Shown here one piece after another: positions 46,701 to 54,488 of a stretch of DNA of 64,000 bases. The stretch covers positions 623,693 to 687,692 of the forward strand of contig NZ_JH651384.1 in the NCBI RefSeq assembly GCF_000260135.1. Reading direction: 5' to 3'. Source of the DNA: Thiothrix nivea DSM 5205 (GTDB taxonomy: Bacteria; Pseudomonadota; Gammaproteobacteria; Thiotrichales; Thiotrichaceae). The position numbers were made by a program, and so were the translations under genes. Every line of letters starts with the position of its first letter. Position 1 is the first letter of the stretch. The notes below the pieces were generated by a model that was not told where the DNA came from, made no database searches, and was given only the letters and a program-made list of their open reading frames with translations.

Positions 46701-48129
46701 CACCCAGCTTCATGCCACCCTGGTCAAAGCGATAATCAAAGTAATGCCCTAGCGCATCAAGCTGGGCATCCAGCGTTTTTAATTCCGCCAGCAGCAGGGT
46801 ATCAGCCGTCTGCCGACCGGCATTGGCCGACAAGTATAAATCGGCAAACGCCCACACAATGGAGCGGGACGCAGCCAGCGCCGCCCATGCAGATCCCGTC
46901 CACTTTTGCAGCCAGCGCGTCCCAACGAAATTAAGCTGCTGCAACGACTGTTCCGACAACACCTTGGTCGCCTTGATGCGGCAAGCCACCAGCGTCACAT
47001 CGCCGTAATTGCGCGGGCTAAAGTCATAACCCCGCAGCCCGCCCCAGATGGCAGCATCCCGCGTGCGCGTGTCGGTGCTCTTGGCGGTTGTGCGGCGTAA
47101 GTGGACTGCGTAGCGGCCAGCCGCAACCGTCATCTTGACGGTGCGGCGGATCGTGTCCACCGTGCCAGCGGTAAACACTTCCGTTTTCAGCGTCGTCCAG
47201 CTCCCCAGTGCCGTACCGGCATCATCCACCCGTTGCGCCTGTATCTCGATGCTGACCGTGCGGCTATCCACGCCGCCAGAGTTATTGATGTAGCCAAGAC
47301 CGTTGAAAGCAATATCCACTGCCAGTTGCGTGACCACGCTGGATGGCGGGTTAGCGTAGGATGACGCGCTGGCCACATCCGTCAGCTCAGTTCCTGCCAG
47401 GTCGGCAGATGTATAGACTGTATTGGGGATAATGGTGATCTGCTGCCCTGGGTAAGCAATCTGGTACTGCACATCCGCAGCGGGCATGGCCATGATGTCA
47501 ATGTCGCCAAACTTCCACAGTTCTGCCGAGATTTTACCCCAGCCTGCACAGCAGATGATGTTATACCATTGCTCATCCGCCTCATACTCATAATACGGGC
47601 GCGAAATCAGGTCTGGCCAGATGATATGCCGCCCATAATGCGCGGGGATCGGCTGACCCAGCCGCGCCATGTTGGACTGGCCGCGCAGGCTATAAGTCGG
47701 CGATGGCTCCGGCGTTTGCTGGGTAGACGGCAGCGCCGGGGTGGGCATAATCTGGTTGACCAGCATGGAGCCGACCATCGTGATGCCGAGCTTGACGCCA
47801 GCCGCCGCCAGGCCATTCAGACCCAACCCGGCAGGGCCGACAGCCCAGGCGGCGAACGTCATCACCGCCAGCATCAGGATCAGCCGTAACGGATTGCTGT
47901 TACCGCCGCGCGGCAACACCACGAACAAGGCAACGTCGCCGGATCCCAACGCCGATGACCACTCCGCCCGCATGACCGGCACCTGGTTGATAAAGCAGAT
48001 GACCACTTTTCCATCCAGGTCAGGCTGCTGCTGGTACCATCCCATCGGCGTAGCACCGACCATAACCTCATGCGCGGTCGCTGCATTGATGTCACCCAGC
48101 GGGTTGCGTGACTCATAAATCACCGGCAT
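43705..48129 (-). CDS. J-type tail tip/central fibre protein
   Basis: 1,474 aa from the ATG at 48129 (MPVIYESRNPLGD), inside the end of the NlpC gene; a longer frame adds a Cys-rich non-protein leader. About 40-130: a tail-assembly-like N-terminus with a Gly/Ala-rich hydrophobic stretch. Then the J core: NMARLGQPIPAHYGRHIIWP, RFDQGGMKLGEAMQIAARAGRS, NVDFPGITGRTHAW and SGKMMLRNSTGG. Fibronectin-like beta modules follow (about 600-850), then two near-identical 57-residue repeats (VQIVTSLPAVGTWTGSKVIS), a long Ala/Ile heptad-like stem (AGAISADKIAANAISSDKI) and a C-terminal domain. It should form the trimeric tail tip that recognises the host. Confidence 0.9.
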   Translation of the reverse strand: MPVIYESRNPLGDINAATAHEVMVGATPMGWYQQQPDLDGKVVICFINQVPVMRAEWSSALGSGDVALFVVLPRGGNSNPLRLILMLAVMTFAAWAVGPAGLGLNGLAAAGVKLGITMVGSMLVNQIMPTPALPSTQQTPEPSPTYSLRGQSNMARLGQPIPAHYGRHIIWPDLISRPYYEYEADEQWYNIICCAGWGKISAELWKFGDIDIMAMPAADVQYQIAYPGQQITIIPNTVYTSADLAGTELTDVASASSYANPPSSVVTQLAVDIAFNGLGYINNSGGVDSRTVSIEIQAQRVDDAGTALGSWTTLKTEVFTAGTVDTIRRTVKMTVAAGRYAVHLRRTTAKSTDTRTRDAAIWGGLRGYDFSPRNYGDVTLVACRIKATKVLSEQSLQQLNFVGTRWLQKWTGSAWAALAASRSIVWAFADLYLSANAGRQTADTLLLAELKTLDAQLDALGHYFDYRFDQGGMKLGEAMQIAARAGRSLMFQSSGYWRMVRDKTQTTPVQMFTADNIKDFHVDIQAPQDYEPDALVGQFIDSDTWQTDTLTYTEVASPVNPENVDFPGITGRTHAWSELVYLWRANRRRETGYLVTGMEGRIPTLYDLVAVCPDGINWGYWGILYSNTSISNPLPFSSGKMMLRNSTGGTMGVYSITVTGGGYTVSGLPAQTYNNEKEPIYYIAGETTADIINCRVTGVKPQDNDMVRIDFVVEDSNVYATDPDAPPAPVDNGGGIIGDVLDLPWFRSSVSPDGDKYAVNLTWGAVNAASSYVVDARPDTSSAWSRIFADAKLACTHSVTAGVWHYRAAAISGQAGPYSLLDVTVGSDAITLPPPAAAIESAWTGAVLRIKWTLVAGAAKYRVIVYDTATMTARRTRDVVGDNWQYTYQDATDDGGPWRALTIRVWSLDATGNLSATYSTVVASNPQAAALTGIAVTAFAGVVSITYTWPTGTDMAGVLVYMSPTSGFTPSAATLKYDGQDAVIGIPVTYGSTWYVKVAAYDLWGKDSLTYSSQYAVTAALINPVDLVDGLEPVQIVTSLPAVGTWTGSKVISLNGVLYQLINGAWEPMVDAGKLSGQINPQQLVDGLEPVQIVTSLPAVGTWTGSKVISLNGVLYQIISGAWTPLVDASKLSGMITATQITDGAISTPKLAANAVTANELAANSVIAAKIQAGAISADKIAANAISSDKIAANAITATKIAAGVVTAGALATDSVIAAKIQAGAISADKIAANAIATDKLMANAVTSDKISVSQLSAISAAMGVVTTGKMQNASGRAVFNLDASGSTNFIQFKNAAGDSLFNVNADGKCGFTGALGIRDPESGLQLFAVGQQSDYQSYITDAQNPTTANGSVAFVGPSSHAAHPVARRCRSSTFPGYNGQNLTILVTATAVVDHHFSLWYAYYNENVWRHLVGTYDPVGGDGSVTLTHVASLSLANNDALLFCCTSSDSAKAVYDSGKKYLRNLSISAAAVNI
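44426..44631. repeat. 56-bp exact direct repeat in the J-gene stem
   Basis: Bases 44426-44481 recur exactly at 44576-44631 (offset 150, in frame). They encode the VIAAKIQAGAISADKIAANA stem unit, so the fibre stem can lengthen or shorten by recombination. Confidence 0.9.
44780..45003. repeat. 171-bp tandem repeat in the J gene
   Basis: 44780-44832 and 44951-45003 are identical 53-base blocks within a 171-base (57-codon) tandem repeat whose remainder is highly similar. Each unit encodes one VDGLEPVQIVTSLPAVGTW module. Confidence 0.9.
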
Positions 48130-48493
48130 AACGCAGCACCTCCTTGATTGTCCAGCCCTGCACCTGCAAGGTTGGCACGCTGTCAATTGCCATGCGGCAT
48201 CCGGTCTGGGCATGCAGCACACCATCGCCGCACCAGACCCCGATATGGTGGCTGTCCTGCGGCCTACCCTGCATTTGCATGATTACCGCATCACCATCCG
48301 CTGGCACATCCGTCACCTGCCAGGCGGATTGCTTCCACGCCAACAGGCGGGTAGCATGGCGACGGGCGCTGTCGTCATCCGTGTAGGGCGCATCACGACC
48401 AAACACCTCACGCTGGATAATCGCAAACCAGTAGTAGCAGTCCTGCTGCTCAGACCACAGCTTGTCCAGATAAGCAAAGCTCCAGTGCATCAT
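48113..48493 (-). CDS. NlpC/P60-family tail assembly protein
   Basis: 126 aa from the first of two adjacent ATGs, at 48493, overlapping the DUF1833 stop; the longer frame to 48571 is antisense-like. The papain-like active site has the Cys in QQDCYYWFAIIQREVFG and the His in DSHHIGVWCGDGVLHAQ. The corresponding lambda K protein sits at the tail tip and is thought to cut peptidoglycan or process tail proteins. In the operon it lies between DUF1833 and the J-type gene, matching the K-I-J order. A DNA overlap of about 17 bases with the J start suggests coupled translation. Confidence 0.85.
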   Translation of the reverse strand: MMHWSFAYLDKLWSEQQDCYYWFAIIQREVFGRDAPYTDDDSARRHATRLLAWKQSAWQVTDVPADGDAVIMQMQGRPQDSHHIGVWCGDGVLHAQTGCRMAIDSVPTLQVQGWTIKEVLRYAGDL

Positions 48494-48990
48494 GTTTTCA
48501 GCCCCGGAAAGCGGGCAGTGGTATACAGGTTTTTGTGCAGCGGGATATTGACGATATTCACCGGCTCGCAAGTGATGGCGATGAAAGCCGACCCCATGGG
48601 GATGCCGACGCGGGCGACCGGCAGCGGGATGCCCATCTCCTCATCCAGTACCGGCAAGCCTGTCGCATCCGCAATCTGGTAACGCCGATAACGCACGGAG
48701 GTAGCCCCGGTCGCCGCCTTGATCTGCCGCAAGCCTTCGCGCAAGGTTGCGCTCACGTTGGCGATTTTAACCAACAGTTGCGGCACGGTGTTCGGCTCCA
48801 CCTGCGGCAATTCCAGCTCAAAATAAAATGGCTGGAAATCACCATGGCCAGTGACCAGATTCGTGAATGAATTACATACCCGGATCGGTTGAGCCAATAA
48901 CGGGCTGCTGATTTCGAGCGTGTCAATAAAGGTTTTATCCGTAGGGGCCATCAGCACGGCCTCCTTCCAGACTGCATCATAAGCCGCCAT
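48490..48990 (-). CDS. DUF1833 family phage protein
   Basis: 166 aa. It matches DUF1833: an N-terminal LETLEISSP-like segment (FIDTLEISSPLLAQPIRVCN), FQPFYFELELPQVEPNTVPQ, and the PLHKNLYTTARFPGL end. In other transposable siphophages this gene lies just before the NlpC gene and likely encodes a minor tail component, analogous to lambda L. Four-base overlaps (ATGA and ATGATG) on both sides indicate strict coupling. No metal or catalytic motif is visible. Confidence 0.82.
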   Translation of the reverse strand: MAAYDAVWKEAVLMAPTDKTFIDTLEISSPLLAQPIRVCNSFTNLVTGHGDFQPFYFELELPQVEPNTVPQLLVKIANVSATLREGLRQIKAATGATSVRYRRYQIADATGLPVLDEEMGIPLPVARVGIPMGSAFIAITCEPVNIVNIPLHKNLYTTARFPGLKT

Positions 48991-49775
48991 CAGTACATGA
49001 CCCCCTTGAAACTGATTGTCCAGAACGCACCGTCATACTCGGCGCTCCAGGCATCATCCATCATCACCGTCGAGCCGGGCAGTGATGCCAGCCAGCCCGC
49101 TGTAAACGGCAAGCTACCCAGCCCGATGCCGCAGCGCCACCACATCAGCCACACCGCGAACACGGCTGGGGATACCTTACCGATTGACGCCTCCAGCCCC
49201 CACATCGCCCCTTGTCTGCGCCGGATGCGGCGCGACCTGCCGCTGCTGTAGCGCTGCTGGATACTGTCATCAACCGGCGTGACCTTGATGCCGGACGAAG
49301 AGGGGCACGTCAACGTGGCGGGCCATGCCGCCGTATAGCCACTGCACGCCACCACAGCGGTCTGATGGCCTTCCAGTTTGATTTTGCTATTACTGAAAAG
49401 CGACCGCGACAACAAAGAATGTTCTGGTGGTGATGCCGCCCTGAAAATAAAGCCGGTAATGCCCACATCGGTCATCCAGGAAGGCGTCGCGTATTTCCGC
49501 CAGCCATCCAGCGTGCTGCGCCCATCCGGCGTTGCCACGTACTCAGCGTCAATCTCCAGCCAAACATGATGACTGACCAGGCGGGCGGCCTGCACCTGGT
49601 CGGGCGGCGTTTTGGCCACCAGCGGGCGCGGCTTGACAGACAGCCGCTGCAATGACAGTGGCGTGACCGTCGACGGCAGGGGAAATATCGCACCGCCACC
49701 ACCGGTTGGCAGGCCATTGCCACCCGTTTCGGTATCAACTGCCGATAACGCTCCAGCCAGCAGCGCGATAATCAT
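48990..49775 (-). CDS. Phage tail protein of unknown function
   Basis: 261 aa from the ATG at 49775 (MIIALLAGAL), overlapping the DUF1833 start. It opens with a short hydrophobic stretch and a Gly-rich segment (TGGNGLPTGGGGAIFPLP), then LVSHHVWLEIDAEYVATPDG. The C-terminus is Trp/Gly-rich (FAVWLMWWRCGIGLGSLPFTAGWLASLPG and YDGAFWTISFKG). No family recognised. By position between the decoration-like gene and DUF1833 it may be a distal tail or baseplate hub component, but this is only synteny. Confidence 0.7.
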   Translation of the reverse strand: MIIALLAGALSAVDTETGGNGLPTGGGGAIFPLPSTVTPLSLQRLSVKPRPLVAKTPPDQVQAARLVSHHVWLEIDAEYVATPDGRSTLDGWRKYATPSWMTDVGITGFIFRAASPPEHSLLSRSLFSNSKIKLEGHQTAVVACSGYTAAWPATLTCPSSSGIKVTPVDDSIQQRYSSGRSRRIRRRQGAMWGLEASIGKVSPAVFAVWLMWWRCGIGLGSLPFTAGWLASLPGSTVMMDDAWSAEYDGAFWTISFKGVMY

Positions 49776-49776
49776 G

Positions 49777-50622
49777 TTATGCGCCCGTCGCGTAAACGAC
49801 CGTTGCCTTCCACAACCCGCCTGTGACTGCCGGGCAGACAAGCGTGCTGGCCGTGTTGGCGGCTGTCGATTTTATGCGATAAGTGGCGCTCTGGTTATAG
49901 CGCTCAATCTCGCCGATATTGCCTGCTGTGGGGAATATCCAGGACGGCGCACCGGGAATGTTGGTAGAAGTAACGGAAATCGGCGTCGCTGACCCTGTGC
50001 GGGCGGCAGTGTTATACAAATTGATCTCGATAGCATCAATATAGTGGTACAGGCCACTGCCTGCCGCTGGCAATGTCAGCGTCACCGCAGCCCCTGCCGT
50101 GCTGGTAGCCGTAACCGATAGGCCGGATGAATCCTGTTTGACCGGCAGCGGGTTGGTCGGCGTGAACTGCGGCAAAAGCGCACTCACCATGGATGATGCT
50201 GATGCGCCAGCCGGAGAAATGGATACCGTCGCCGAACCCGATACAAACGCTGAAGCCTTGACACGAAATTTGCGCCAGCCGACAACGCTACCGGAAAAGC
50301 CGATATTGCCTGCTGTGATCGCGCCTGTGGATGTCCCGGCAATCATGGTGCTGCTATTAACCAGGTTGATTGGAACCCACGTCGTGCCGTCAATACTGAC
50401 CTCAAAGGCAATTGTCATACTCAGCGTACCGGTTATCACCACACTGACCGAGGCTGCGTCGGTAATGTCGGTGTTGACTGTGGCATTGACAGCCGCCAGC
50501 GTCCCGGTCGTAACCGGCAACAGTTCCACCGGCACGGTAGTCTGGCTATGGTAGCCATTGCTGTCGGTATAGGTGCGCATCTCGGCGGCCTGGAGCGCAG
50601 TTGGCAGGGTAATCTTAGGCAT
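49777..50622 (-). CDS. Beta-rich phage structural protein, unknown
   Basis: 281 aa, Ser/Thr/Ala/Val-rich and almost all beta strand in composition (AASVSVVITGTLSMTIAFEVS, FVSGSATVSISPAGAS, VTATSTAGAAVTLTLPAAGSG). Such composition is typical of immunoglobulin-like or tail-associated phage proteins. It is two bases downstream of the tape measure gene and one base before the next gene. I do not recognise a family. It could be a minor tail protein around the tip or a receptor-binding accessory. Confidence 0.7.
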   Translation of the reverse strand: MPKITLPTALQAAEMRTYTDSNGYHSQTTVPVELLPVTTGTLAAVNATVNTDITDAASVSVVITGTLSMTIAFEVSIDGTTWVPINLVNSSTMIAGTSTGAITAGNIGFSGSVVGWRKFRVKASAFVSGSATVSISPAGASASSMVSALLPQFTPTNPLPVKQDSSGLSVTATSTAGAAVTLTLPAAGSGLYHYIDAIEINLYNTAARTGSATPISVTSTNIPGAPSWIFPTAGNIGEIERYNQSATYRIKSTAANTASTLVCPAVTGGLWKATVVYATGA

Positions 50623-50624
50623 TA

Positions 50625-53600
50625 TTAGCGGGTCCTGAATATGTTGGCCAACCCCTGCCCACGGCGGGCGCGGTCGGCGATGGAAGATTCCACCTGGTCT
50701 ACCACCAGACGGAAGCTGATGTTGCCATCGCTACCCCGCTCTTCGGTGGCGCTGACGGTAGCGTTGCTGGAGCGGTTATCGACATGCAAATGGATTTGCG
50801 GCTGCACCACAACTGGCGCTGGCTGGCTGCCGCCTTGAACCTGAGCCATCACGCCCAGTTGGCCGTTGATACGGGTCAACGGCATCACTGCCTCATCGCC
50901 AGCTTCACCGGCCACCGCCAACCCTCCGTTTGCGAAAAACTGAGTGGGGCGAGTCAGCACGGAATTGTGGAAAGCGCCGCCATCTGCAAACGCCTGCACC
51001 CCTTGGCCGGTAAACGCCCCGCCGTTGGCAAACAGCCCTAGCGCGCTGCCGATGCTGCCGAGAATGCCATTGCCGCCAGAATTGCCGCCTCCAGACAGCG
51101 ACAGGAAAGAATCAGACAGCGACTTGACGAAGGGCTGGATCACTGCCAGGCGCATGGTTTCGGAAATGATACTGTCCATTAAACCTTTCCAGTCGGCTTT
51201 GCCAGTCATGGCAGTAGCCAGCAACGCATCGCCAATCCCCTGGAATGCCTTATCAGCAACGCCGCGCAAATCCTGCAATGTCTTGGCCTGCCCTTCCAGA
51301 GCCACTTGCGCCTGGGCTACCGACGGGGCAAACCCTTCCTCGTTCACTAGTTGCCAGACCCTGTACGCGTCTGCTGACAAGACAGCTTCCGCCCGGTTGG
51401 CAGCCGTGGCGCGGCGCAAGCCTTCCAGTTCAATGGTGGCTTTCTTGGCCACTTGCGCTTGCAGGTCATCGCCGTTGAACCCCTTGCCTTGCAGGTCAAT
51501 GGCAAACCCACCCAATTTGGTGGTGGAAGCCTTCGCCAGGTCAGTGTCCAGGGATTCGCGCAGCTTCTGCTGCTCTTGCGCGATCCGCTCGGCCTGGCGC
51601 TTACGCTCGGCAATGAGTTTCTCGCTGGCCGCGCGCTGCGCCTCCTCCGTTTTCAGGATCGCCTTGACCTGGGATTCGCCCGACTGGTCAACGCCCTTGG
51701 TCAGGTCTTTGTAATAGCCCATGACGTTCTTGACGTAGGTCTGGGTTTCTTTGTAGGGCGGTATCCCGGCATATTTGTCGACTGCGCCGGGGCCTGCATT
51801 GTAAGCGGCGGCGACCTTGGCGACATCGCCATTGTATTTTTCCATCTGCTGCGACAGGTAAGCCGCGCCAAGGGTGATGTTATCGGCAGCATTGAACAGG
51901 TTGTAATTGGTCAGGCCGATCTCTTTGGCTACCTCTTCTGCCGTGGGTGGCATGAGCTGCATGATACCCTGCGCACCAACGGGTGAGACGGCCTTCAGTT
52001 GCGACTGCGCACTCTTGAGGAACCCAGTTTCCTGCTGGATCACCGCTTTGACCAGGTTGGCGTCAACATCAAACCGCTTGGCGGCTGCCTCAATCTCGGC
52101 CTTAAAGGCGACTGAACCCGACAGCCACGGCGCATCCAGCTTCTTCATCGCATCGGCATGGCCTTTAGCAGCCTCAGCGGCAGACTTGGACGCTGACTGT
52201 GACCCCTGCAAGGTTTTATTGACTGCCTCCTGGTTGACATACAGCCGCTGGGCGGCAGCACCCTGGGCATCCACGGCGGAACCCAGCGCGGCGAACTGGC
52301 GTTCAGCCCTGCCCATTTCCAGGTTCAGCACCCGTTGCTGTTCAGCATTTTGCTGGTAGGCGGCGGCATTATCTAGTGCATACTGGGCATTAACGCTGGC
52401 TGCATTGGCTGCTGCGGTTGCAGTCCGTGCGCCATCCTCCTGCGCCTTGGCCGCCTCCCGGTAGCCAGCGGCAGCGCCCGCCATGCTGGCGCGGATGCCG
52501 TCACCGACAGAAGCCGCAGCCGTCTCCATGCTGCGCAACCCCTCAGCCGCCGCGCCCAAATCACCTGACAGCGTATCCAGGCCGGGAATGTAGGACAGCG
52601 CCGAGGATGCCGTTTCCAGGCTGGAGGCAATGCTCCCCACAATCGCCGCCGCCGTACTGCCAGCCGCATCCCCAATCAAGCCAAACACTGACCCGGCAAT
52701 ATCCGCCATCTCGGCAAACAGGTGCTGCCAGACTGCGCCAAGCTCATAATTCAGGGCGTTGAAACGATGCCCAAACGATACCCCATACTCATGCACAGCT
52801 GTATAAGCAGCACCCGCCCAAACAGGGAAATACGTCCAGCCAATACGCATCCATTCGAGCAATGCCCCAAACAACGCCTTGGCGTCAGCGTTAAATGCCT
52901 GCGCATCCGTGTCGGCGGAAGCCAGCGCCACTGACCAGGCATCGCCCATCATCAGCACATCGTTCTGCACGGTATACAGCAGGTCTTTCAGGCTGATGAT
53001 GCCACTGACCACATCGCCGGAGACGGCATTCAACAGTTCAGCGCCCGCCGTGCCGGCCACATTGCCGACCCCTTGCAGGGCAAGCTGGATCTGGTTGATG
53101 TTGTCGCTGGCTTCGGAGAGGACAGCGTTCTGCGATTCATCCAGGATCGCGCCGGACTGGAACGTGATGGATGACAGCTCGCGCAGCTTGGCGGCGTTAT
53201 TGTCCAGCAGCGGCAAGAGTTTGGTGGCGTCATTGCCCAGCGACTCCAGTAGGAATGACTTTTCCCCCCGGCTCATATCCTTGACCTTGGACATGGCCTC
53301 GGCAATCTTCAGCAGTTGCTGGTCAGGCGACAGGGAAACCAGGTCGTTCACGTCCAGCTTCAGGCGCTTGAAGACATCAGCCGCTTCACCACCACCGGTG
53401 GACGCGAACTCGCCGATCTTCTCCTGCATATCCTTGAAGACATCGGCAATCTCGACCCCGGCACGCTTGCCCGCCTGCCCCCAGACCTGCACCGCATCGC
53501 GCGACATGCCGAGGTACGCAACCTGCTGGTTGATGGCATCGTTGGCGCGGGTGATGGCCAGCACACCGGAGGCCATCGCATCCACGCTGAGCACGCCCAA

Positions 53601-53786
53601 TGCCCCGGCAATCGCACCTTTAAGCAGGCCAAAGGCAGCTGCCCCTTCTTGCGCCCCACGGCTCAACTTGCGCCCGGCCTCTTCGCCTTTGCCGCCCAGC
53701 TCGCCGGTGGCGCGTGCCGCTTCCTTGACCTCACCCTTAAAGCCGCTGGCGTCAGCCGTCAGGACAGCCTTCAGCGTCATGCTCAT
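50625..53786 (-). CDS. Tail tape measure protein with lytic transglycosylase domain
   Basis: 1,053 aa. Long Ala/Gln-rich helical and coiled-coil N-terminal half; the N-terminal part (about 60-250) resembles the TMP family core. Hydrophobic segments lie at about 300-430 (VFGLIGDAAGSTAAAIVGSIA). A soluble lytic transglycosylase domain occupies about 610-720: the catalytic Glu is in VKAVIQQETGFLKSAQ, followed by GAQGIMQLMPPTAEEVA and AAYNAGPGAVDKY. The C-terminal lambda-H-like region has TMRLAVIQPFVKSL. The protein sets tail length, which at about 0.15 nm per residue would be near 160 nm, and the SLT domain helps DNA cross the cell wall. Its start overlaps the end of the chaperone T-frame. Confidence 0.93.
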   Translation of the reverse strand: MSMTLKAVLTADASGFKGEVKEAARATGELGGKGEEAGRKLSRGAQEGAAAFGLLKGAIAGALGVLSVDAMASGVLAITRANDAINQQVAYLGMSRDAVQVWGQAGKRAGVEIADVFKDMQEKIGEFASTGGGEAADVFKRLKLDVNDLVSLSPDQQLLKIAEAMSKVKDMSRGEKSFLLESLGNDATKLLPLLDNNAAKLRELSSITFQSGAILDESQNAVLSEASDNINQIQLALQGVGNVAGTAGAELLNAVSGDVVSGIISLKDLLYTVQNDVLMMGDAWSVALASADTDAQAFNADAKALFGALLEWMRIGWTYFPVWAGAAYTAVHEYGVSFGHRFNALNYELGAVWQHLFAEMADIAGSVFGLIGDAAGSTAAAIVGSIASSLETASSALSYIPGLDTLSGDLGAAAEGLRSMETAAASVGDGIRASMAGAAAGYREAAKAQEDGARTATAAANAASVNAQYALDNAAAYQQNAEQQRVLNLEMGRAERQFAALGSAVDAQGAAAQRLYVNQEAVNKTLQGSQSASKSAAEAAKGHADAMKKLDAPWLSGSVAFKAEIEAAAKRFDVDANLVKAVIQQETGFLKSAQSQLKAVSPVGAQGIMQLMPPTAEEVAKEIGLTNYNLFNAADNITLGAAYLSQQMEKYNGDVAKVAAAYNAGPGAVDKYAGIPPYKETQTYVKNVMGYYKDLTKGVDQSGESQVKAILKTEEAQRAASEKLIAERKRQAERIAQEQQKLRESLDTDLAKASTTKLGGFAIDLQGKGFNGDDLQAQVAKKATIELEGLRRATAANRAEAVLSADAYRVWQLVNEEGFAPSVAQAQVALEGQAKTLQDLRGVADKAFQGIGDALLATAMTGKADWKGLMDSIISETMRLAVIQPFVKSLSDSFLSLSGGGNSGGNGILGSIGSALGLFANGGAFTGQGVQAFADGGAFHNSVLTRPTQFFANGGLAVAGEAGDEAVMPLTRINGQLGVMAQVQGGSQPAPVVVQPQIHLHVDNRSSNATVSATEERGSDGNISFRLVVDQVESSIADRARRGQGLANIFRTR

Positions 53787-54130
53787 TTGGGCGCTCCCGC
53801 CTGAAAGCCATCAAGGAAATGCCCCATGCGCGCCCACACTTCCGGGAACCTGTGGCGCTTGACCACCAGCGGAACATAGGCTAGCAGGTTGGCGACGCTC
53901 AGGTCACCCCGTAATGCCATTGCCATTTGCCAGATCTCCTCCGTCGCCGGGTAAATCGTGAATGTGCCGCTGCCCATGCTGGGCGGGTCTACGCCGAAAC
54001 GCGCGGCCAGCCAGGCCGCCCGTTGCGGGTCTAGGTTTCTGCCTGATCCGCCGGGTAAGCGTCCGCTGCGGTAGTAGTACCCGGCGTCACGGAGTTTTTT
54101 GCCAGGGCTTCCCCGTTGGCCACCTGCCAC
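53783..54130 (-). CDS. Tail assembly chaperone, T-type extension (read by -1 frameshift)
   Basis: The open frame has no usable start of its own. It is reached by a -1 slip at AAAAAAC (54094-54100) from the upstream G-frame. After the slip the sequence reads KLRDAGYYYRSGRLPGGSGRNLDPQ and ends in RHRFPEVWARMGHFLDGFQAG. The fusion would be about 234 aa (131 from G, 103 from here). Gene pairs of this kind (lambda G/GT) make a tail-length chaperone that binds the tape measure protein, which starts 4 bases inside this frame's end. It has no match to a named family by eye. Confidence 0.75.
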   Translation of the reverse strand: MAGGQRGSPGKKLRDAGYYYRSGRLPGGSGRNLDPQRAAWLAARFGVDPPSMGSGTFTIYPATEEIWQMAMALRGDLSVANLLAYVPLVVKRHRFPEVWARMGHFLDGFQAGAPK

Positions 54131-54486
54131 AGGCTGTACAGCAGCGCCGCGCGGTAAATGTCGTGCGGCAACATGCGCTGCAGGTCGCCATCTTCATATT
54201 CGGGGTCGGTGGCGCGTAAAAAATGCCGACTGATGACGGCATCAATCCCTGCCCGCCGCTGGCGCAGACGCTCCGAATGGAGCCTGAACCGCGCCAGCAG
54301 GTCTTCAGGGTCATCCTCACGCGCAACCGGCGTCAGGGAATCCACCCGCAGCTCCCGGATTTCCAGCGCCTGGTCATCATCCGGGGTCGCCCATACCGCC
54401 ACGAAAGCATCGGCGACCACGCCCGCCTGCATGACGTCCACCTGGTGTTCCGTTTCTGGCGGCAAGCCAACAATGATTCTTGCCAT
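54031..54486 (-). CDS. Tail assembly chaperone, G-type
   Basis: 151 aa. N-terminal sheet-like PPETEHQVDVMQAGVVADAFV, a helical middle (EDLLARFRLHSERLRQRRAGIDAVISRHFL), and an ADAYPADQAET C-terminus. It sits between the tail tube and tape measure genes, the universal location of lambda-G-like chaperones. It contains the slippery heptamer A AAA AAC in frame (codons for K and N at residues 130-131), from which ribosomes can shift into the T frame. The unshifted product terminates 63 bases later at 54031. The G:GT ratio controls tail assembly in lambda. Confidence 0.8.
   Translation of the reverse strand: MARIIVGLPPETEHQVDVMQAGVVADAFVAVWATPDDDQALEIRELRVDSLTPVAREDDPEDLLARFRLHSERLRQRRAGIDAVISRHFLRATDPEYEDGDLQRMLPHDIYRAALLYSLWQVANGEALAKNSVTPGTTTAADAYPADQAET
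54094..54100 (-). other. Programmed -1 frameshift site (AAAAAAC)
   Basis: The heptamer A AAA AAC lies in the G reading frame, 63 bases before the G stop, and the -1 frame continues into the T open frame without interruption for 103 codons. AAAAAAC is one of the efficient X XXY YYZ sites. I did not see a strong stimulatory hairpin within the next 15 bases. Confidence 0.85.
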
Positions 54487-54488
54487 GC

